From Pseudovibrio exalbescens (GTDB lineage: Bacteria > Pseudomonadota > Alphaproteobacteria > Rhizobiales > Stappiaceae), in NCBI RefSeq assembly GCF_028737195.1, contig NZ_JAQZAJ010000006.1, forward strand, positions 62,001-126,000: 64,000 nucleotides of DNA, given 5' to 3'. Shown one piece after another: positions 1-8,373 of the stretch. The stretch's first letter is position 1. Each line of letters begins with the position of its first letter. A model generated the notes under the pieces. The model made no database searches, had not been told where the DNA came from, and saw only the letters and a program-made list of their open reading frames with translations. The position numbers were made by a program, and so were the translations under genes.

Positions 1-82
1 TATCTTCGATTTTCAAGTTCTTATTTTCAGCAGTTCGTCCCTCTATTTTGACTGTAATGGGATCCGGACACTGGAGGTACAC

Positions 83-964
83 ATGACGATCATCAGCAAA
101 AAACTACAATTTTCCGTAGAGGGCGACGTTCTTCAGGCGGTGCTTTACACCCCGGAACGCGCCGGGGATGGGCCTTTGCCGGGCGTTGTCGTGACCGGAG
201 CGTGGACCACCGTTAAAGAGCAAATGCCAACCACCTATGCCAAGGCCTTGGCGCAGCGCGGCTTTGCAGCACTGGTCTTTGATTTTCGCGGGTGGGGCCA
301 GTCTGCGGGCGAGCCAAGGTATCTGGAAGATCCAGCACGCAAAACGGAAGACACCCGCCATGCAGCGCGCTTTCTTGCCTCCTTGCCGGAGGTGGATGAA
401 GCATCTGTTTATGGCGTCGGGATATGCGCATCTTCGGGGTACATGGCAGACGCTGTTGCCACCGTGCCGGTTCTGCAAAAGCTTGCCCTTGTGGCTCCAT
501 GGCTGCATGACCCGGAAATGGCGACACAGATTTATGGCGGCCCGGACATGGCGCAGTCTCTGATAGCGGCAGGGCGTGAAGCAGCCAGTGCGGCGGAGCC
601 AACCTACATGGTTGCAGCCAGCGCGACCGATGAAAATGCGCTCATGTATCAGGCCCCATATTACACCGAGACGGACCGGGGCATGATTGCCGCTTATGAC
701 AACAAGTTCAACGTTGCCTCCTGGGAGCCGTGGCTGTCCTATGATGCGCAGAAAATTGCCGAGAAGTTGTCGAAGGCGACCTTGATTGTGGCCTCGGAAG
801 CAGCGGCTTTGCCCGCAAGCGCGCATGCGTTTGTAAAGCGCACCCATGCGCCAATTAGCGAAGTCTGGCTTGACGATGTTTCGCAGTTTGACTTCTACGA
901 CAAACCGGCAGTGGTGGAGCAGGTTGCGGACGAACTTGCTGTTTTCTTTAAAAGCGAGGGCTGA
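83..964 (+). CDS. alpha/beta hydrolase (YcjY/dienelactone-hydrolase-like)
   Basis: A 293-residue cytoplasmic alpha/beta hydrolase with no signal peptide. The oxyanion/HGG-like region and the segment FDFRGWGQSAGEP (about residues 67-79) are typical of the family. The nucleophile elbow reads GVGICASSGY, so the residue in the nucleophile position is probably a cysteine, as in dienelactone hydrolase and YcjY-like proteins, rather than the usual GxSxG serine. The start ATG follows a GGAGG ribosome binding site at a normal distance. Its stop lies 4 bases before the next gene, a SnoaL-like protein, so the two are probably one operon. The substrate is unknown. The fold assignment is firm, the catalytic details are inferred. 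Confidence 0.8.
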   Translation: MTIISKKLQFSVEGDVLQAVLYTPERAGDGPLPGVVVTGAWTTVKEQMPTTYAKALAQRGFAALVFDFRGWGQSAGEPRYLEDPARKTEDTRHAARFLASLPEVDEASVYGVGICASSGYMADAVATVPVLQKLALVAPWLHDPEMATQIYGGPDMAQSLIAAGREAASAAEPTYMVAASATDENALMYQAPYYTETDRGMIAAYDNKFNVASWEPWLSYDAQKIAEKLSKATLIVASEAAALPASAHAFVKRTHAPISEVWLDDVSQFDFYDKPAVVEQVADELAVFFKSEG

Positions 965-968
965 GGTC

Positions 969-1427
969 ATGCAGGACTATCACGCTCTTTGCAATTTGGT
1001 GTCCAAGTTTTTTGCTGCGGTCGATCGTCTTGATTGGCCGCAGGTATGGAGCCTCATGGCCGAGACGGTTCGGCTGGATTACCGTTCCTTGACGGGGCAA
1101 CCGGCAGAGCTGTTGAGGCCGCAGCAGATCACAGAAGCATGGGGCATGATGATGCCCAACTACGACGCCATTCATCATCAGATTGGCAACCTGATTGTTG
1201 AGGTAGAAGGCGACGAGGCTACGGTGTCTTGCCACGGGATGGCGTCTCACTTCATAAAAGGAACTTCAGGAAGCGGGCACCAGCTCATCGTCGGCACTTA
1301 CACGTTCAGGTTGGTGCGTCAGGATAAGGTATGGCGGATCGAAGAAATGACCTTTCACTTCAAGTTCGCGGCTGGCGATCATACGGTTGGTGAAGAGGCA
1401 AAGGCCCGGTCCTCTGGCGTTTCCTGA
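969..1427 (+). CDS. SnoaL-like / NTF2-like protein
   Basis: A 152-residue protein of the SnoaL/NTF2-like alpha+beta barrel type. It starts at the ATG at 969 just after the hydrolase stop, with GAGGT immediately upstream; the open frame extends further upstream only inside the hydrolase gene. The N-terminal helix pattern DYHALCNLVSKFFAAVDRLDW, the strand DEATVSCHGMASHF and the C-terminal W-RIEEMTFHFKF fit the family, which includes small isomerases, hydrolases and steroid/polyketide cyclases. Polar residues in the cone (Asp, His) are present but the substrate cannot be told. Tight spacing with the upstream hydrolase suggests the two act on the same compound. Confidence 0.7.
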   Translation: MQDYHALCNLVSKFFAAVDRLDWPQVWSLMAETVRLDYRSLTGQPAELLRPQQITEAWGMMMPNYDAIHHQIGNLIVEVEGDEATVSCHGMASHFIKGTSGSGHQLIVGTYTFRLVRQDKVWRIEEMTFHFKFAAGDHTVGEEAKARSSGVS

Positions 1428-1479
1428 AGACGCTTAAGGCACTGGGCCGTGATGTCACGCAAGCAGGGGAGGCCGCAGG

Positions 1480-2643
1480 ATGCATGACGTCAGTAAAGTG
1501 AACGCATGGCTAATAAATGAGGGGCGCACTAAGGGCGACCTGGAGTGGCTGGTTCGAGGCTATTGTGAAGCTCTCGTTGATCTTGGGGTGCCGCTGAACC
1601 GCGTTAGAGTGGGGCAGCACCTCGCCAGTCCGCTGCTTAGCGCATGGGGCGTTATCTGGACCCTGGAAGCCGGTACAGCGGCCTACGAGGTGCCGGTTGG
1701 GGCGCTCGATAGTGTCGCATGGAAGGGAAGCCCCTTTGAGTACATTGTGCAAGAGCGGAAACTGCTACGGGTACCAATTCATGAGCTCGACCTGGATCAG
1801 ACGCATAGCGTGTATCGGGAACAGGCAGAAGCGGGGGCGACTGACTTTCTCGCCATGCCATTAGAGTACGGGGATGGCACCGTTCAGGCCTCTAGTTTTA
1901 CAACGCGGCGGGAAGGGGGCTTTACAGCTGGTGATTTGGCTGCTCTGGGAGCCACACGGCACGCCCTCGCCGCAGCAGCTGAGCCGATGGCCATGCGGCG
2001 TTCCATGAATAGCCTGTTATGTACCTACTTGGGGAACGGGCCAGCTTCCGAAGTAATCAATGGAGTCATCCGGCGCGGTGAATACAATCGGATTTCAGCA
2101 GCGATCCTGTTTGCAGATCTGCGTGGCTTCACGGCCAAGTCTGAGAGCTGGGGCGAACAGGAGCTACTTCAGGCACTCTGTGACTACTTCGATGTTGTTG
2201 TATCTGCCGTGCTGCATCATGGTGGCGATGTTCTCAAATTTATCGGCGATGGTGTGGTCGCGATTTTTCCCGAAGGAGCCAGCCGAGGTGCAGCGGAGGT
2301 GTGCAAGCAGGCCGTTGCCGCTGCTCTGGAAGCGCACAATGAGCTGATCTCCTGTAACAAAAGGCGCCTGGACGACGGCAAGCCGGAAATTCAGTTTGTA
2401 ACCGGCATCAACCATGGGTCCGTGACCTATGGCAATATTGGGGGGCCGGATCGTCTCGATTTCACCGTTGTGGGTCCGGCAGTAAATGTCGCTAGTCGCG
2501 TTCAGGAGCTGTGTAAGTCCGTCGGTGCGGAAGCTTTGATGACAGCGGCGGTTGCCCAAGCCGCGAAGGTCGATGCCAGGTCCGAAGGACTGCACTCTAT
2601 CCAAGGGCTTGCTGAAAAAGTAGAGCTCTACCGGCTGAGATAG
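1480..2643 (+). CDS. class III adenylate/guanylate cyclase
   Basis: A 387-residue protein with a C-terminal class III cyclase catalytic domain (about residues 205-385). The motif ILFADLRGFTAKSE contains the first metal-binding Asp, and LKFIGDGVVAIF contains the second. The later VGPAVNVASRVQELCK segment is the usual dimer-interface/transition-state helix. The N-terminal about 190 residues resemble the GAF-like sensor region found in many alphaproteobacterial cyclases of this type; no membrane segment is seen, so it is probably soluble. It makes cAMP (or cGMP) in response to an unknown signal. It lies 52 bases after the SnoaL-like gene on the same strand and may belong to the same transcript. 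Confidence 0.85.
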   Translation: MHDVSKVNAWLINEGRTKGDLEWLVRGYCEALVDLGVPLNRVRVGQHLASPLLSAWGVIWTLEAGTAAYEVPVGALDSVAWKGSPFEYIVQERKLLRVPIHELDLDQTHSVYREQAEAGATDFLAMPLEYGDGTVQASSFTTRREGGFTAGDLAALGATRHALAAAAEPMAMRRSMNSLLCTYLGNGPASEVINGVIRRGEYNRISAAILFADLRGFTAKSESWGEQELLQALCDYFDVVVSAVLHHGGDVLKFIGDGVVAIFPEGASRGAAEVCKQAVAAALEAHNELISCNKRRLDDGKPEIQFVTGINHGSVTYGNIGGPDRLDFTVVGPAVNVASRVQELCKSVGAEALMTAAVAQAAKVDARSEGLHSIQGLAEKVELYRLR

Positions 2644-2861
2644 GTGCCAGTTCGTTTTGTCGCTCTGCCAAGTTTGGGGGATGTGAAAGCGGGTTCACGA
2701 GCCACACTTCAACATTGCATTGTTCCCGGTCTTGCCTCGAAGACTTGCACATTTTTGGAAAAACACTGTGATTCCCTAGGGTTTTTGCGCTAGTGGCCGG
2801 ATAGTTTGCCGTGTACGTTAAACTTGAAGGCAAGATACAAATTTAAACTTCTGTTTTGTTG

Positions 2862-3377
2862 ATGGGAAAGAACGTGCAGCAAACCCAAGTTAAAAGTGCA
2901 GAGGCATTTCCGTGGACCAAGGAATTCGAAGTTGGCATTCCGGTAATTGATGCTCAGCACCACAAACTGGTCGATCTCATCAACAGACTTTCTGATACGC
3001 TTTCTACTGGTGATGAGATGAGCATGTCGAACGTGATCGATGAAACGTTTGACTATGCGGCTTTTCATTTTCAGCAAGAAGAAAAGGTTTGGGCCAAATA
3101 CTTTGATACCAGCGATGTATGGTACAGGGAGCATGAACTGAATCACAGTACATTTCTGCCAAACATCATGCGCATTGGCGTGGTTGAACAGGACAAGCCT
3201 TGGCAGGAGAAGACAGAGAGAGTCTTGCAGATCCTTATACGCTGGCTCACTTTCCATATTCTCGGCGATGACAAGAAGATGGCTAATGTGGTTTTGGCCA
3301 TGAAAGAAGGCTTCAGCTTTGAGGATGCAAAGAAAATGGTTGAGCAAGATGAATTGGATATGCTTGCCAGCAGCTAA
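2862..3377 (+). CDS. bacteriohemerythrin
   Basis: A 171-residue single-domain hemerythrin. The di-iron ligands are visible in order: H in DAQHHKLVDLIN, H and E in FHFQQEEK, the pair in HELNHSTFLP, and H and D in FHILGDDKK. It binds oxygen reversibly at a di-iron site, for storage, delivery or sensing. The ATG at 2862 was chosen; two TTG codons directly upstream in frame are possible but less likely, and no strong ribosome binding site is visible. It stands alone between the cyclase and the rubredoxin gene. A C-terminal extension of about 25 residues follows the four-helix domain. Confidence 0.88.
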   Translation: MGKNVQQTQVKSAEAFPWTKEFEVGIPVIDAQHHKLVDLINRLSDTLSTGDEMSMSNVIDETFDYAAFHFQQEEKVWAKYFDTSDVWYREHELNHSTFLPNIMRIGVVEQDKPWQEKTERVLQILIRWLTFHILGDDKKMANVVLAMKEGFSFEDAKKMVEQDELDMLASS

Positions 3378-3622
3378 AGCATCCAATCAGCGGCTTCAAG
3401 GTGTGTGTGATACAACGCTGCGCGGGATCTTTTTATATCGGCCAAAGACGTTTTTCCAGAGACCAAGGGCGCGAAAAAAGTCTCCTGTTTCTTATCGTTG
3501 ATTGATCAGGGTCATGGCCGGATTTCACGTTCGCATCAAAATACGGACGTTAGGTAATTTACTCTGGCGGCTCTGATCCGTCCCCTGTCGGCCGCTGCCG
3601 TTTTTCTTTGCGAGGTGTCGCA

Positions 3623-3913
3623 ATGGTCAAGTTATTCTTGCAGTCTTGTACCCTGCCGCGTCGCCGCTTCCTTCAGGGCGTTGGTTCACAAGTGCTTGCG
3701 GCTTCGGTTGTTTTTGTGGCTGGCCACAAGGTAGCGCTTGCCGACGCCGTTGATCCCATGCGTCGGCGGCGGTGCCCTGAAGATCAGTGCGGCTATACCT
3801 ACAATCCTGCGCTTGGCGACAGAAGGGGCGGCATCCCCAAGGGAGTCGCCTTCGAGGATCTGCCAAAGGATTGGGTCTGCCCTATTTGTGGAACACCACA
3901 TGAGGATTGGTAG
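3623..3913 (+). CDS. Tat-exported rubredoxin-like protein
   Basis: A 96-residue protein whose N-terminus carries a twin-arginine signal ([11 protein letters not shown], about residues 12-22, followed by a hydrophobic stretch and an ALA-like cleavage site). The C-terminal about 45 residues are a rubredoxin domain: the second cysteine pair is the normal CPICG, but the first reads CPEDQCG, i.e. CX4C instead of the usual CX2C. The aromatic residues expected around the Fe site (YTYNP, W before CPICG) are kept. It is expected to be a one-iron electron carrier folded in the cytoplasm and exported. The ATG at 3623 was preferred because GAGGTG lies 8 bases upstream; an in-frame TTG lies further upstream. 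No partner enzyme is adjacent. Confidence 0.8.
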   Translation: MVKLFLQSCTLPRRRFLQGVGSQVLAASVVFVAGHKVALADAVDPMRRRRCPEDQCGYTYNPALGDRRGGIPKGVAFEDLPKDWVCPICGTPHEDW

Positions 3914-4259
3914 GGGCAGCTGAGGGTGCTGAAAGCCCCGGCATATTGAAGGGGCAGGCAAGACCTTGCCCTTGCGTTCAACTGGGCTATTTACACCTCC
4001 AAAGCACGTCAGCTGATTTATGATCAGTTCTGGCGATGAGTTCGCTTGTTTTTTCGTTATTGTCTGTTGTATTCGTCTGCGTAAAATTTCATGCGCATCC
4101 TATTTTATTTATTCACTGTATGGTTCAGCAGGAGAAATATTTGAGTAGATAACATAAAAAGTGTGATCCAGCGAACAAACTCTACGTAATATATAGTTGA
4201 CCGTGAACTATTATTTCGCACTGCAGCAATGGTCAGCTGTAGTAACTTCGTGGAGGAGT
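3914..4259. other. intergenic region upstream of the rhodopsin operon
   Basis: About 346 bases without a gene, clearly AT-rich in its second half. It must hold the promoter of the rhodopsin/carotenoid operon. A GAAC...GTT pair near 4171-4196 faintly recalls an EcfG-type promoter but the spacing is wrong, so no promoter is called. The GC-rich inverted sequence just after the rubredoxin stop (about 3945-3972) could be a weak terminator. Confidence 0.4.
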
Positions 4260-4979
4260 ATGATGGACGTACTACTACTTGACCCCCGTGATTATGTTGG
4301 GGTGTCGTTCTGGATCATCTCCGCTGCCATGGTAGCCGCAACTTTCTTTTTCTGGGTCGAACGTGATCGTGCCCACGGGAAATGGAAAACATCCTTGACA
4401 GTTGCTGCAATGGTGACGGGTATCGCAGCCATTCACTATTTTTACATGAGAGATGTTTGGGTTGCGACCGGAACAAGCCCGACAGTATTTCGTTATGTCG
4501 ATTGGCTTCTGACGGTTCCGCTGCAGATTATCGAGTTCTACCTCATTCTAACCGCTATTGCAGTGGTGTCGGTCGGTCTGTTCTGGCGCCTGCTGGTCGC
4601 CTCACTGGTTATGCTGATCGCGGGTTATCTGGGTGAAGTGAACCCATCCAGCGCGCTGGCGCTGTGGGGGCTGTTCGTCATCGGCACAGTCGCGTGGTTC
4701 TACATCATTTATGAGGTCTTCGCCGGAGAAGCGAGCGAGATCAACGCCTCGCAAGGTACTGTCGCATCCAAGAAAGCATTTCACGCCTTGCGCCTGATCG
4801 TGACTGTCGGTTGGTCCATCTATCCTCTGGGATACATCTACGGTTACGCCGCAGGTGGAGACATTGCCGCTCTCAACATCATCTACAACCTTGCCGATTT
4901 CGTGAACAAAATCGCCTTTGGTGTGGTGATTTGGGCCGCGGCCACTTCTGACGATGCCAACCAGAAGGCACGTGCATGA
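4260..4979 (+). CDS. proteorhodopsin, blue-tuned proton pump type
   Basis: A 239-residue seven-helix rhodopsin in the inner membrane that pumps protons out of the cell in light. With Met1 at 4260, the retinal Schiff-base lysine is K217 in ADFVNKIAFG. Helix C reads FRYVDWLLTVPLQIIEFY, giving the proton acceptor D81 and donor E92, equivalent to D97 and E108 of the green reference protein. H59 matches the conserved H75. The spectral-tuning position (reference 105) is Q89, the residue of blue-absorbing forms. Two consecutive ATG codons (4260, 4263) follow GGAGGAG; the second has better spacing. The operon continues with crtE 66 bases downstream, and all genes for making retinal follow, so the holoprotein can be made from this locus alone. 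Confidence 0.95.
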   Translation: MMDVLLLDPRDYVGVSFWIISAAMVAATFFFWVERDRAHGKWKTSLTVAAMVTGIAAIHYFYMRDVWVATGTSPTVFRYVDWLLTVPLQIIEFYLILTAIAVVSVGLFWRLLVASLVMLIAGYLGEVNPSSALALWGLFVIGTVAWFYIIYEVFAGEASEINASQGTVASKKAFHALRLIVTVGWSIYPLGYIYGYAAGGDIAALNIIYNLADFVNKIAFGVVIWAAATSDDANQKARA

Positions 4980-5045
4980 CGACCGGACGGGCAGAGTGGG
5001 TTGACCGCTCTGCCCTCCTTTTCGGGTCCGAGAGGAGTGACAGGA

Positions 5046-5888
5046 ATGACCAACGATAACCTTTTCGTCCTTACTGAAAACGCGGTGTGCGCAGCGGCTG
5101 GCGAGAATGGCTTGGTCAGCGAGGCCTGCCACTATCATCTCGCCGCAGGTGGGGGGCGCTTCCGTGCAAAGCTCGGGATCCATGCCGGCGAGCGGTTCGC
5201 ACTTTCGCCGACCACCATCGTGGCATTGGCGGCCAGCTGCGAGTTGCTGCACAATGCATCCCTCATTCACGACGATTTGCAGGATGGCGACAAGTATCGT
5301 CGCGGCCAGCAGTCCGTCTGGGCACGCTACGGCGCGGACACAGCCATATGTGCCGGTGATTACCTTCTTTCTGCCAGCTACAAGTGTTTGGCAAACGCGC
5401 AGACGAACCAGCTTGGCAAACTCATCAGCCACCTGCACGACCGCACCGCCGTGGTGATTGAGGGGCAAGCACAGGATTTGCAATCGGATGCATTGCCGCG
5501 CACATCGACAGCGTATCGCAGAACAGCAGAGGCGAAATCAGGCCCGCTGCTGGCATTGCCCCTCGAGCTGGCAGCGTTGGCCGCTGGCCAAGAGGCGTTG
5601 ATCGAGCCCATTCGCAGTGCCACCACACTTTTTGCTTTGGGCTACCAAATGGCGGATGACTTGAGCGATGCGGCCAAGGACTTCAAGGCGGGTGCGCACA
5701 ATGTGATCTGGATGTTCGAGCCTGAAACGGATTTTCAAAGAGCCGTTATAGAGGCCGCCCATTTGACACGGACCGTGCTGCAGGAAGCCAAGGAAGCATG
5801 TTCCGCCCTTCCGTTTGATCTTGGCAGTTTAATGGTGCGCCATGCGGACAAGATGCTGGCGCAACTGCCAGCGCAGGAGGCGGCATGA
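5046..5888 (+). CDS. crtE: geranylgeranyl diphosphate synthase
   Basis: A 280-residue trans-prenyltransferase that extends FPP/IPP to GGPP, the first dedicated step toward retinal. The first Asp-rich motif is HDDLQDGDKYRRG (about residues 75-87) and the second is ADDLSDAAKDFKAG (about residues 205-218). Both carry DDxxD. ATG 5046 was chosen because AGGAG lies 8 bases upstream; the frame is open to an upstream TTG. The protein is slightly shorter than typical CrtE because its N-terminus is short. Its stop overlaps the crtI start by 4 bases (ATGA), indicating translational coupling. Confidence 0.93.
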   Translation: MTNDNLFVLTENAVCAAAGENGLVSEACHYHLAAGGGRFRAKLGIHAGERFALSPTTIVALAASCELLHNASLIHDDLQDGDKYRRGQQSVWARYGADTAICAGDYLLSASYKCLANAQTNQLGKLISHLHDRTAVVIEGQAQDLQSDALPRTSTAYRRTAEAKSGPLLALPLELAALAAGQEALIEPIRSATTLFALGYQMADDLSDAAKDFKAGAHNVIWMFEPETDFQRAVIEAAHLTRTVLQEAKEACSALPFDLGSLMVRHADKMLAQLPAQEAA

Positions 5889-7399
5889 CCAACGCTGTTG
5901 TGATAGGCGGTGGCTTCGGCGGCATTGCGGCTGCGCTGCGCCTGAGGGCCAAAAACTACCATGTTACGCTGCTCGACCGCTGTGATGGCCTGGGCGGGCG
6001 AGCGCAAGTTTTTGAAAAGGACGGCTACCGGCACGATGCAGGTCCCACCGTGATAACCGCGCCGTTTCTTTTTGAAGAATTGTTTGCGCTGTTTGGGCGC
6101 AGGCTTGACGATTATGTCGATTTGGTCGCGCTTGATACGTGGTACGAGTTCTACTTTCAGGATGGGGTGCGGTTTCGCTATGGCGGAACACCAGAAGACA
6201 CCATCAACGAGATAAAGAAGTTGTCACCTCCGGATGCGGAGGGCTACGTCGAACTCCTGCGGACCTCCGAGAAAATCTACAAGGTCGGCTTCCAACAGTT
6301 GGCTGCGCAACCGTTCCACAAGCTCTCCGAGATGCTGAGGGTCTTGCCCGCCATGGTGAAACTCCGGAGTGACCGCAATGTATACCAGTTGGTCTCTCGG
6401 CATTTGAAGCATGAAAAGCTGCGGCAGGCCTTTTCGATCCAGCCGCTGCTGGTGGGCGGAAACCCGTTCGACACCACCTGCATTTACAACTTGATCCATT
6501 TTTTGGAGCGCGCGCATGGCGTGCATTTTGCCATGGGTGGAACAGGGGCCTTGGTAGAGGCGCTGCACAAGCTCATGGTGGAGGTCGGCATCAAGATTGA
6601 GCTGGGGCAAACCGTGTCACAGCTTGAGGTCGAGGATAATCGCGTGAGCGCGGTCAGACTGCAAACTGGCCAGCGGATCGGCTGCGATATGGTCGTGTCC
6701 AACGCGGACCCCGCGCAGTTGTATGGCACCATGATGGGGGCCTCTGAGGCTAAGCTCGGGGCGCGGCTAAAAACCAGATACGCCCGCAAATCCATGGGGC
6801 TGTTCGTGCTGTTTTTCGGGACGAACCGTCAGTATCCAGAGGTCGCGCATCACACCATCTGGATGGGGCCGCGCTATAAGGAACTGCTTGCTGACATCTT
6901 CAAGAAAAAGGTGCTGGCAGAAGACTTCTCTATTTATCTGCACCGACCAACAGCAACGGACCCTTCTTTCGCCCCGCCGGGTCATGACAGCTTTTACGCA
7001 TTGGTGCCCGTTCCAAATCTGGAGGCGAAAATCAACTGGGAACGGGAGGCGCCGCGTATGCGCGACCGTGTGGTCGATGCCCTGGGCAAAACCATTGTTC
7101 CCGGGCTTGAGCACCATATTCGCTCGGACTTCTGGATGACGCCTGAGGACTTCAAACATGACTATCTGAGCCCCGCCGGTGCCGGGTTTTCTATTGCGCC
7201 GATTTTCACTCAGTCAGCTTGGTTTCGGTTTCACAACAAGGCGGAGGGGCCGGAAAACCTCTATCTCGTCGGAGCAGGGACCCACCCCGGAGCAGGTTTG
7301 CCCGGAGTGCTGAGTTCGGCCAAGGTGGTTGATAGATTGGTGCCACCGGTGACAGCGGATGTGAACTCTGAACCACGGGCCAGATTGGCGGCGGAATGA
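5885..7399 (+). CDS. crtI: phytoene desaturase
   Basis: A 504-residue FAD-dependent phytoene desaturase that converts phytoene to lycopene. The N-terminal dinucleotide-binding motif VIGGGFGGIAAALRLRAKNY (residues 6-25) and the following LLDRCDGLGGRAQVFEKDG are typical. The C-terminal signature NLYLVGAGTHPGAGLPGVL (about residues 458-476) is intact. Length is usual for the family. It overlaps crtE and crtB by 4 bases on each side, so it is translated as part of the carotenoid operon. It is a peripheral membrane protein. Confidence 0.95.
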   Translation: MTNAVVIGGGFGGIAAALRLRAKNYHVTLLDRCDGLGGRAQVFEKDGYRHDAGPTVITAPFLFEELFALFGRRLDDYVDLVALDTWYEFYFQDGVRFRYGGTPEDTINEIKKLSPPDAEGYVELLRTSEKIYKVGFQQLAAQPFHKLSEMLRVLPAMVKLRSDRNVYQLVSRHLKHEKLRQAFSIQPLLVGGNPFDTTCIYNLIHFLERAHGVHFAMGGTGALVEALHKLMVEVGIKIELGQTVSQLEVEDNRVSAVRLQTGQRIGCDMVVSNADPAQLYGTMMGASEAKLGARLKTRYARKSMGLFVLFFGTNRQYPEVAHHTIWMGPRYKELLADIFKKKVLAEDFSIYLHRPTATDPSFAPPGHDSFYALVPVPNLEAKINWEREAPRMRDRVVDALGKTIVPGLEHHIRSDFWMTPEDFKHDYLSPAGAGFSIAPIFTQSAWFRFHNKAEGPENLYLVGAGTHPGAGLPGVLSSAKVVDRLVPPVTADVNSEPRARLAAE

Positions 7400-8373
7400 T
7401 GGAGAGGATGAGCTCAGGACCCGCCTCCATGGACGTCAAACAGGTGCTGCGTGCCCATGGCCGGTCGTTTGCGCTGGCTGAGCGGTTTCTGGGTGCTCGC
7501 CATGGGCAACGGGCTGCACAGCTTTATGCACTCTGTCGCTGGCTTGACGATATTGCGGATCGGGGCGGCGATGCCAATGAGGCGCGCCGTGAGCTGGCCT
7601 TGGTGCGCGACGCTGTGCGTGGTGACGCGCGCGCTGGTGCGCCGCGGCAGCTGGTGTTGTTTTTTGACTTGAAGGATCAGTGTGGCCTCAATCCTCAAAG
7701 CCTCTTGCACCTGATCGACGGCCTGGAAAGCGACCTGACCCTGACGCAGCTGGCAGACGAGCCTTCGCTCATTCGCTATGCTTATCGGGTGGCTGGAACG
7801 GTGGGGGTGATGATGTGTGCCCTGCTGGATGTGACGGATCGTCGGGCGTACCCCCATGCCATTGATCTGGGCATTGCCATGCAGTTGACCAACATTGCCC
7901 GCGACATCAGAGAGGATGCGGAGCGCGGACGGATCTACTTGCCAAAGACATGGACAGGAGAACTGCGCGCGGCCCGATTGGAGGATCCACCAGAGTTGTT
8001 GAAGCAAGTGCTTAAACCCCACCTGCAGCATCTCTTGGGCTTGGCTGATACCTACTATGCAAGCGGGTACTCTGGCCTTGCTTTTTTGCCTCGGCGGGCG
8101 CGATTTGCAATGCTTGTTGCGGGCCGCGTTTATCAGGAGATCGGCCGTGTGATTGAAAAACGCGCCTATGATGTATGGGAGGGGCGGGCGGTTGTTGGCC
8201 GCGCGGCAAAAGGCCGGTTGGTGACAACTTCTGCCATTGGTTTTCTGTGGGACGCCACTCTGCATCGCCCGCCACGCTATCATGTCGCGCGTCTGCATGA
8301 TGCGCTGGACAGGCTTGAACTGGAAGAGCTTGAACGCACGGCGGCCCGGGAGGCGACAGATGCAACTCCCTGA
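7396..8373 (+). CDS. crtB: phytoene synthase
   Basis: A 325-residue squalene/phytoene synthase that condenses two GGPP into phytoene. The first Asp-rich motif is seen in ALCRWLDDIADRGGD and the second in LTNIARDIREDAERGRIYLP. Start at 7396 overlaps the crtI stop by 4 bases; a later in-frame Met is possible because the family usually starts close to the conserved helix. Its end overlaps the start of crtY by 14 bases. Length and motifs are normal, with no sign of damage. Confidence 0.93.
   Translation: MMERMSSGPASMDVKQVLRAHGRSFALAERFLGARHGQRAAQLYALCRWLDDIADRGGDANEARRELALVRDAVRGDARAGAPRQLVLFFDLKDQCGLNPQSLLHLIDGLESDLTLTQLADEPSLIRYAYRVAGTVGVMMCALLDVTDRRAYPHAIDLGIAMQLTNIARDIREDAERGRIYLPKTWTGELRAARLEDPPELLKQVLKPHLQHLLGLADTYYASGYSGLAFLPRRARFAMLVAGRVYQEIGRVIEKRAYDVWEGRAVVGRAAKGRLVTTSAIGFLWDATLHRPPRYHVARLHDALDRLELEELERTAAREATDATP

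Noticed and set aside
104-970. Long open frame on the minus strand opposite the hydrolase gene, and many similar frames opposite the crt and LanB-like genes.
   Set aside because: They mirror well-supported genes, have no start signals and encode no recognisable domains.
4171-4199. EcfG-type stress promoter upstream of the rhodopsin gene (GAAC...GTT).
   Set aside because: The first base of the -35 does not match and the spacing is longer than the consensus allows.
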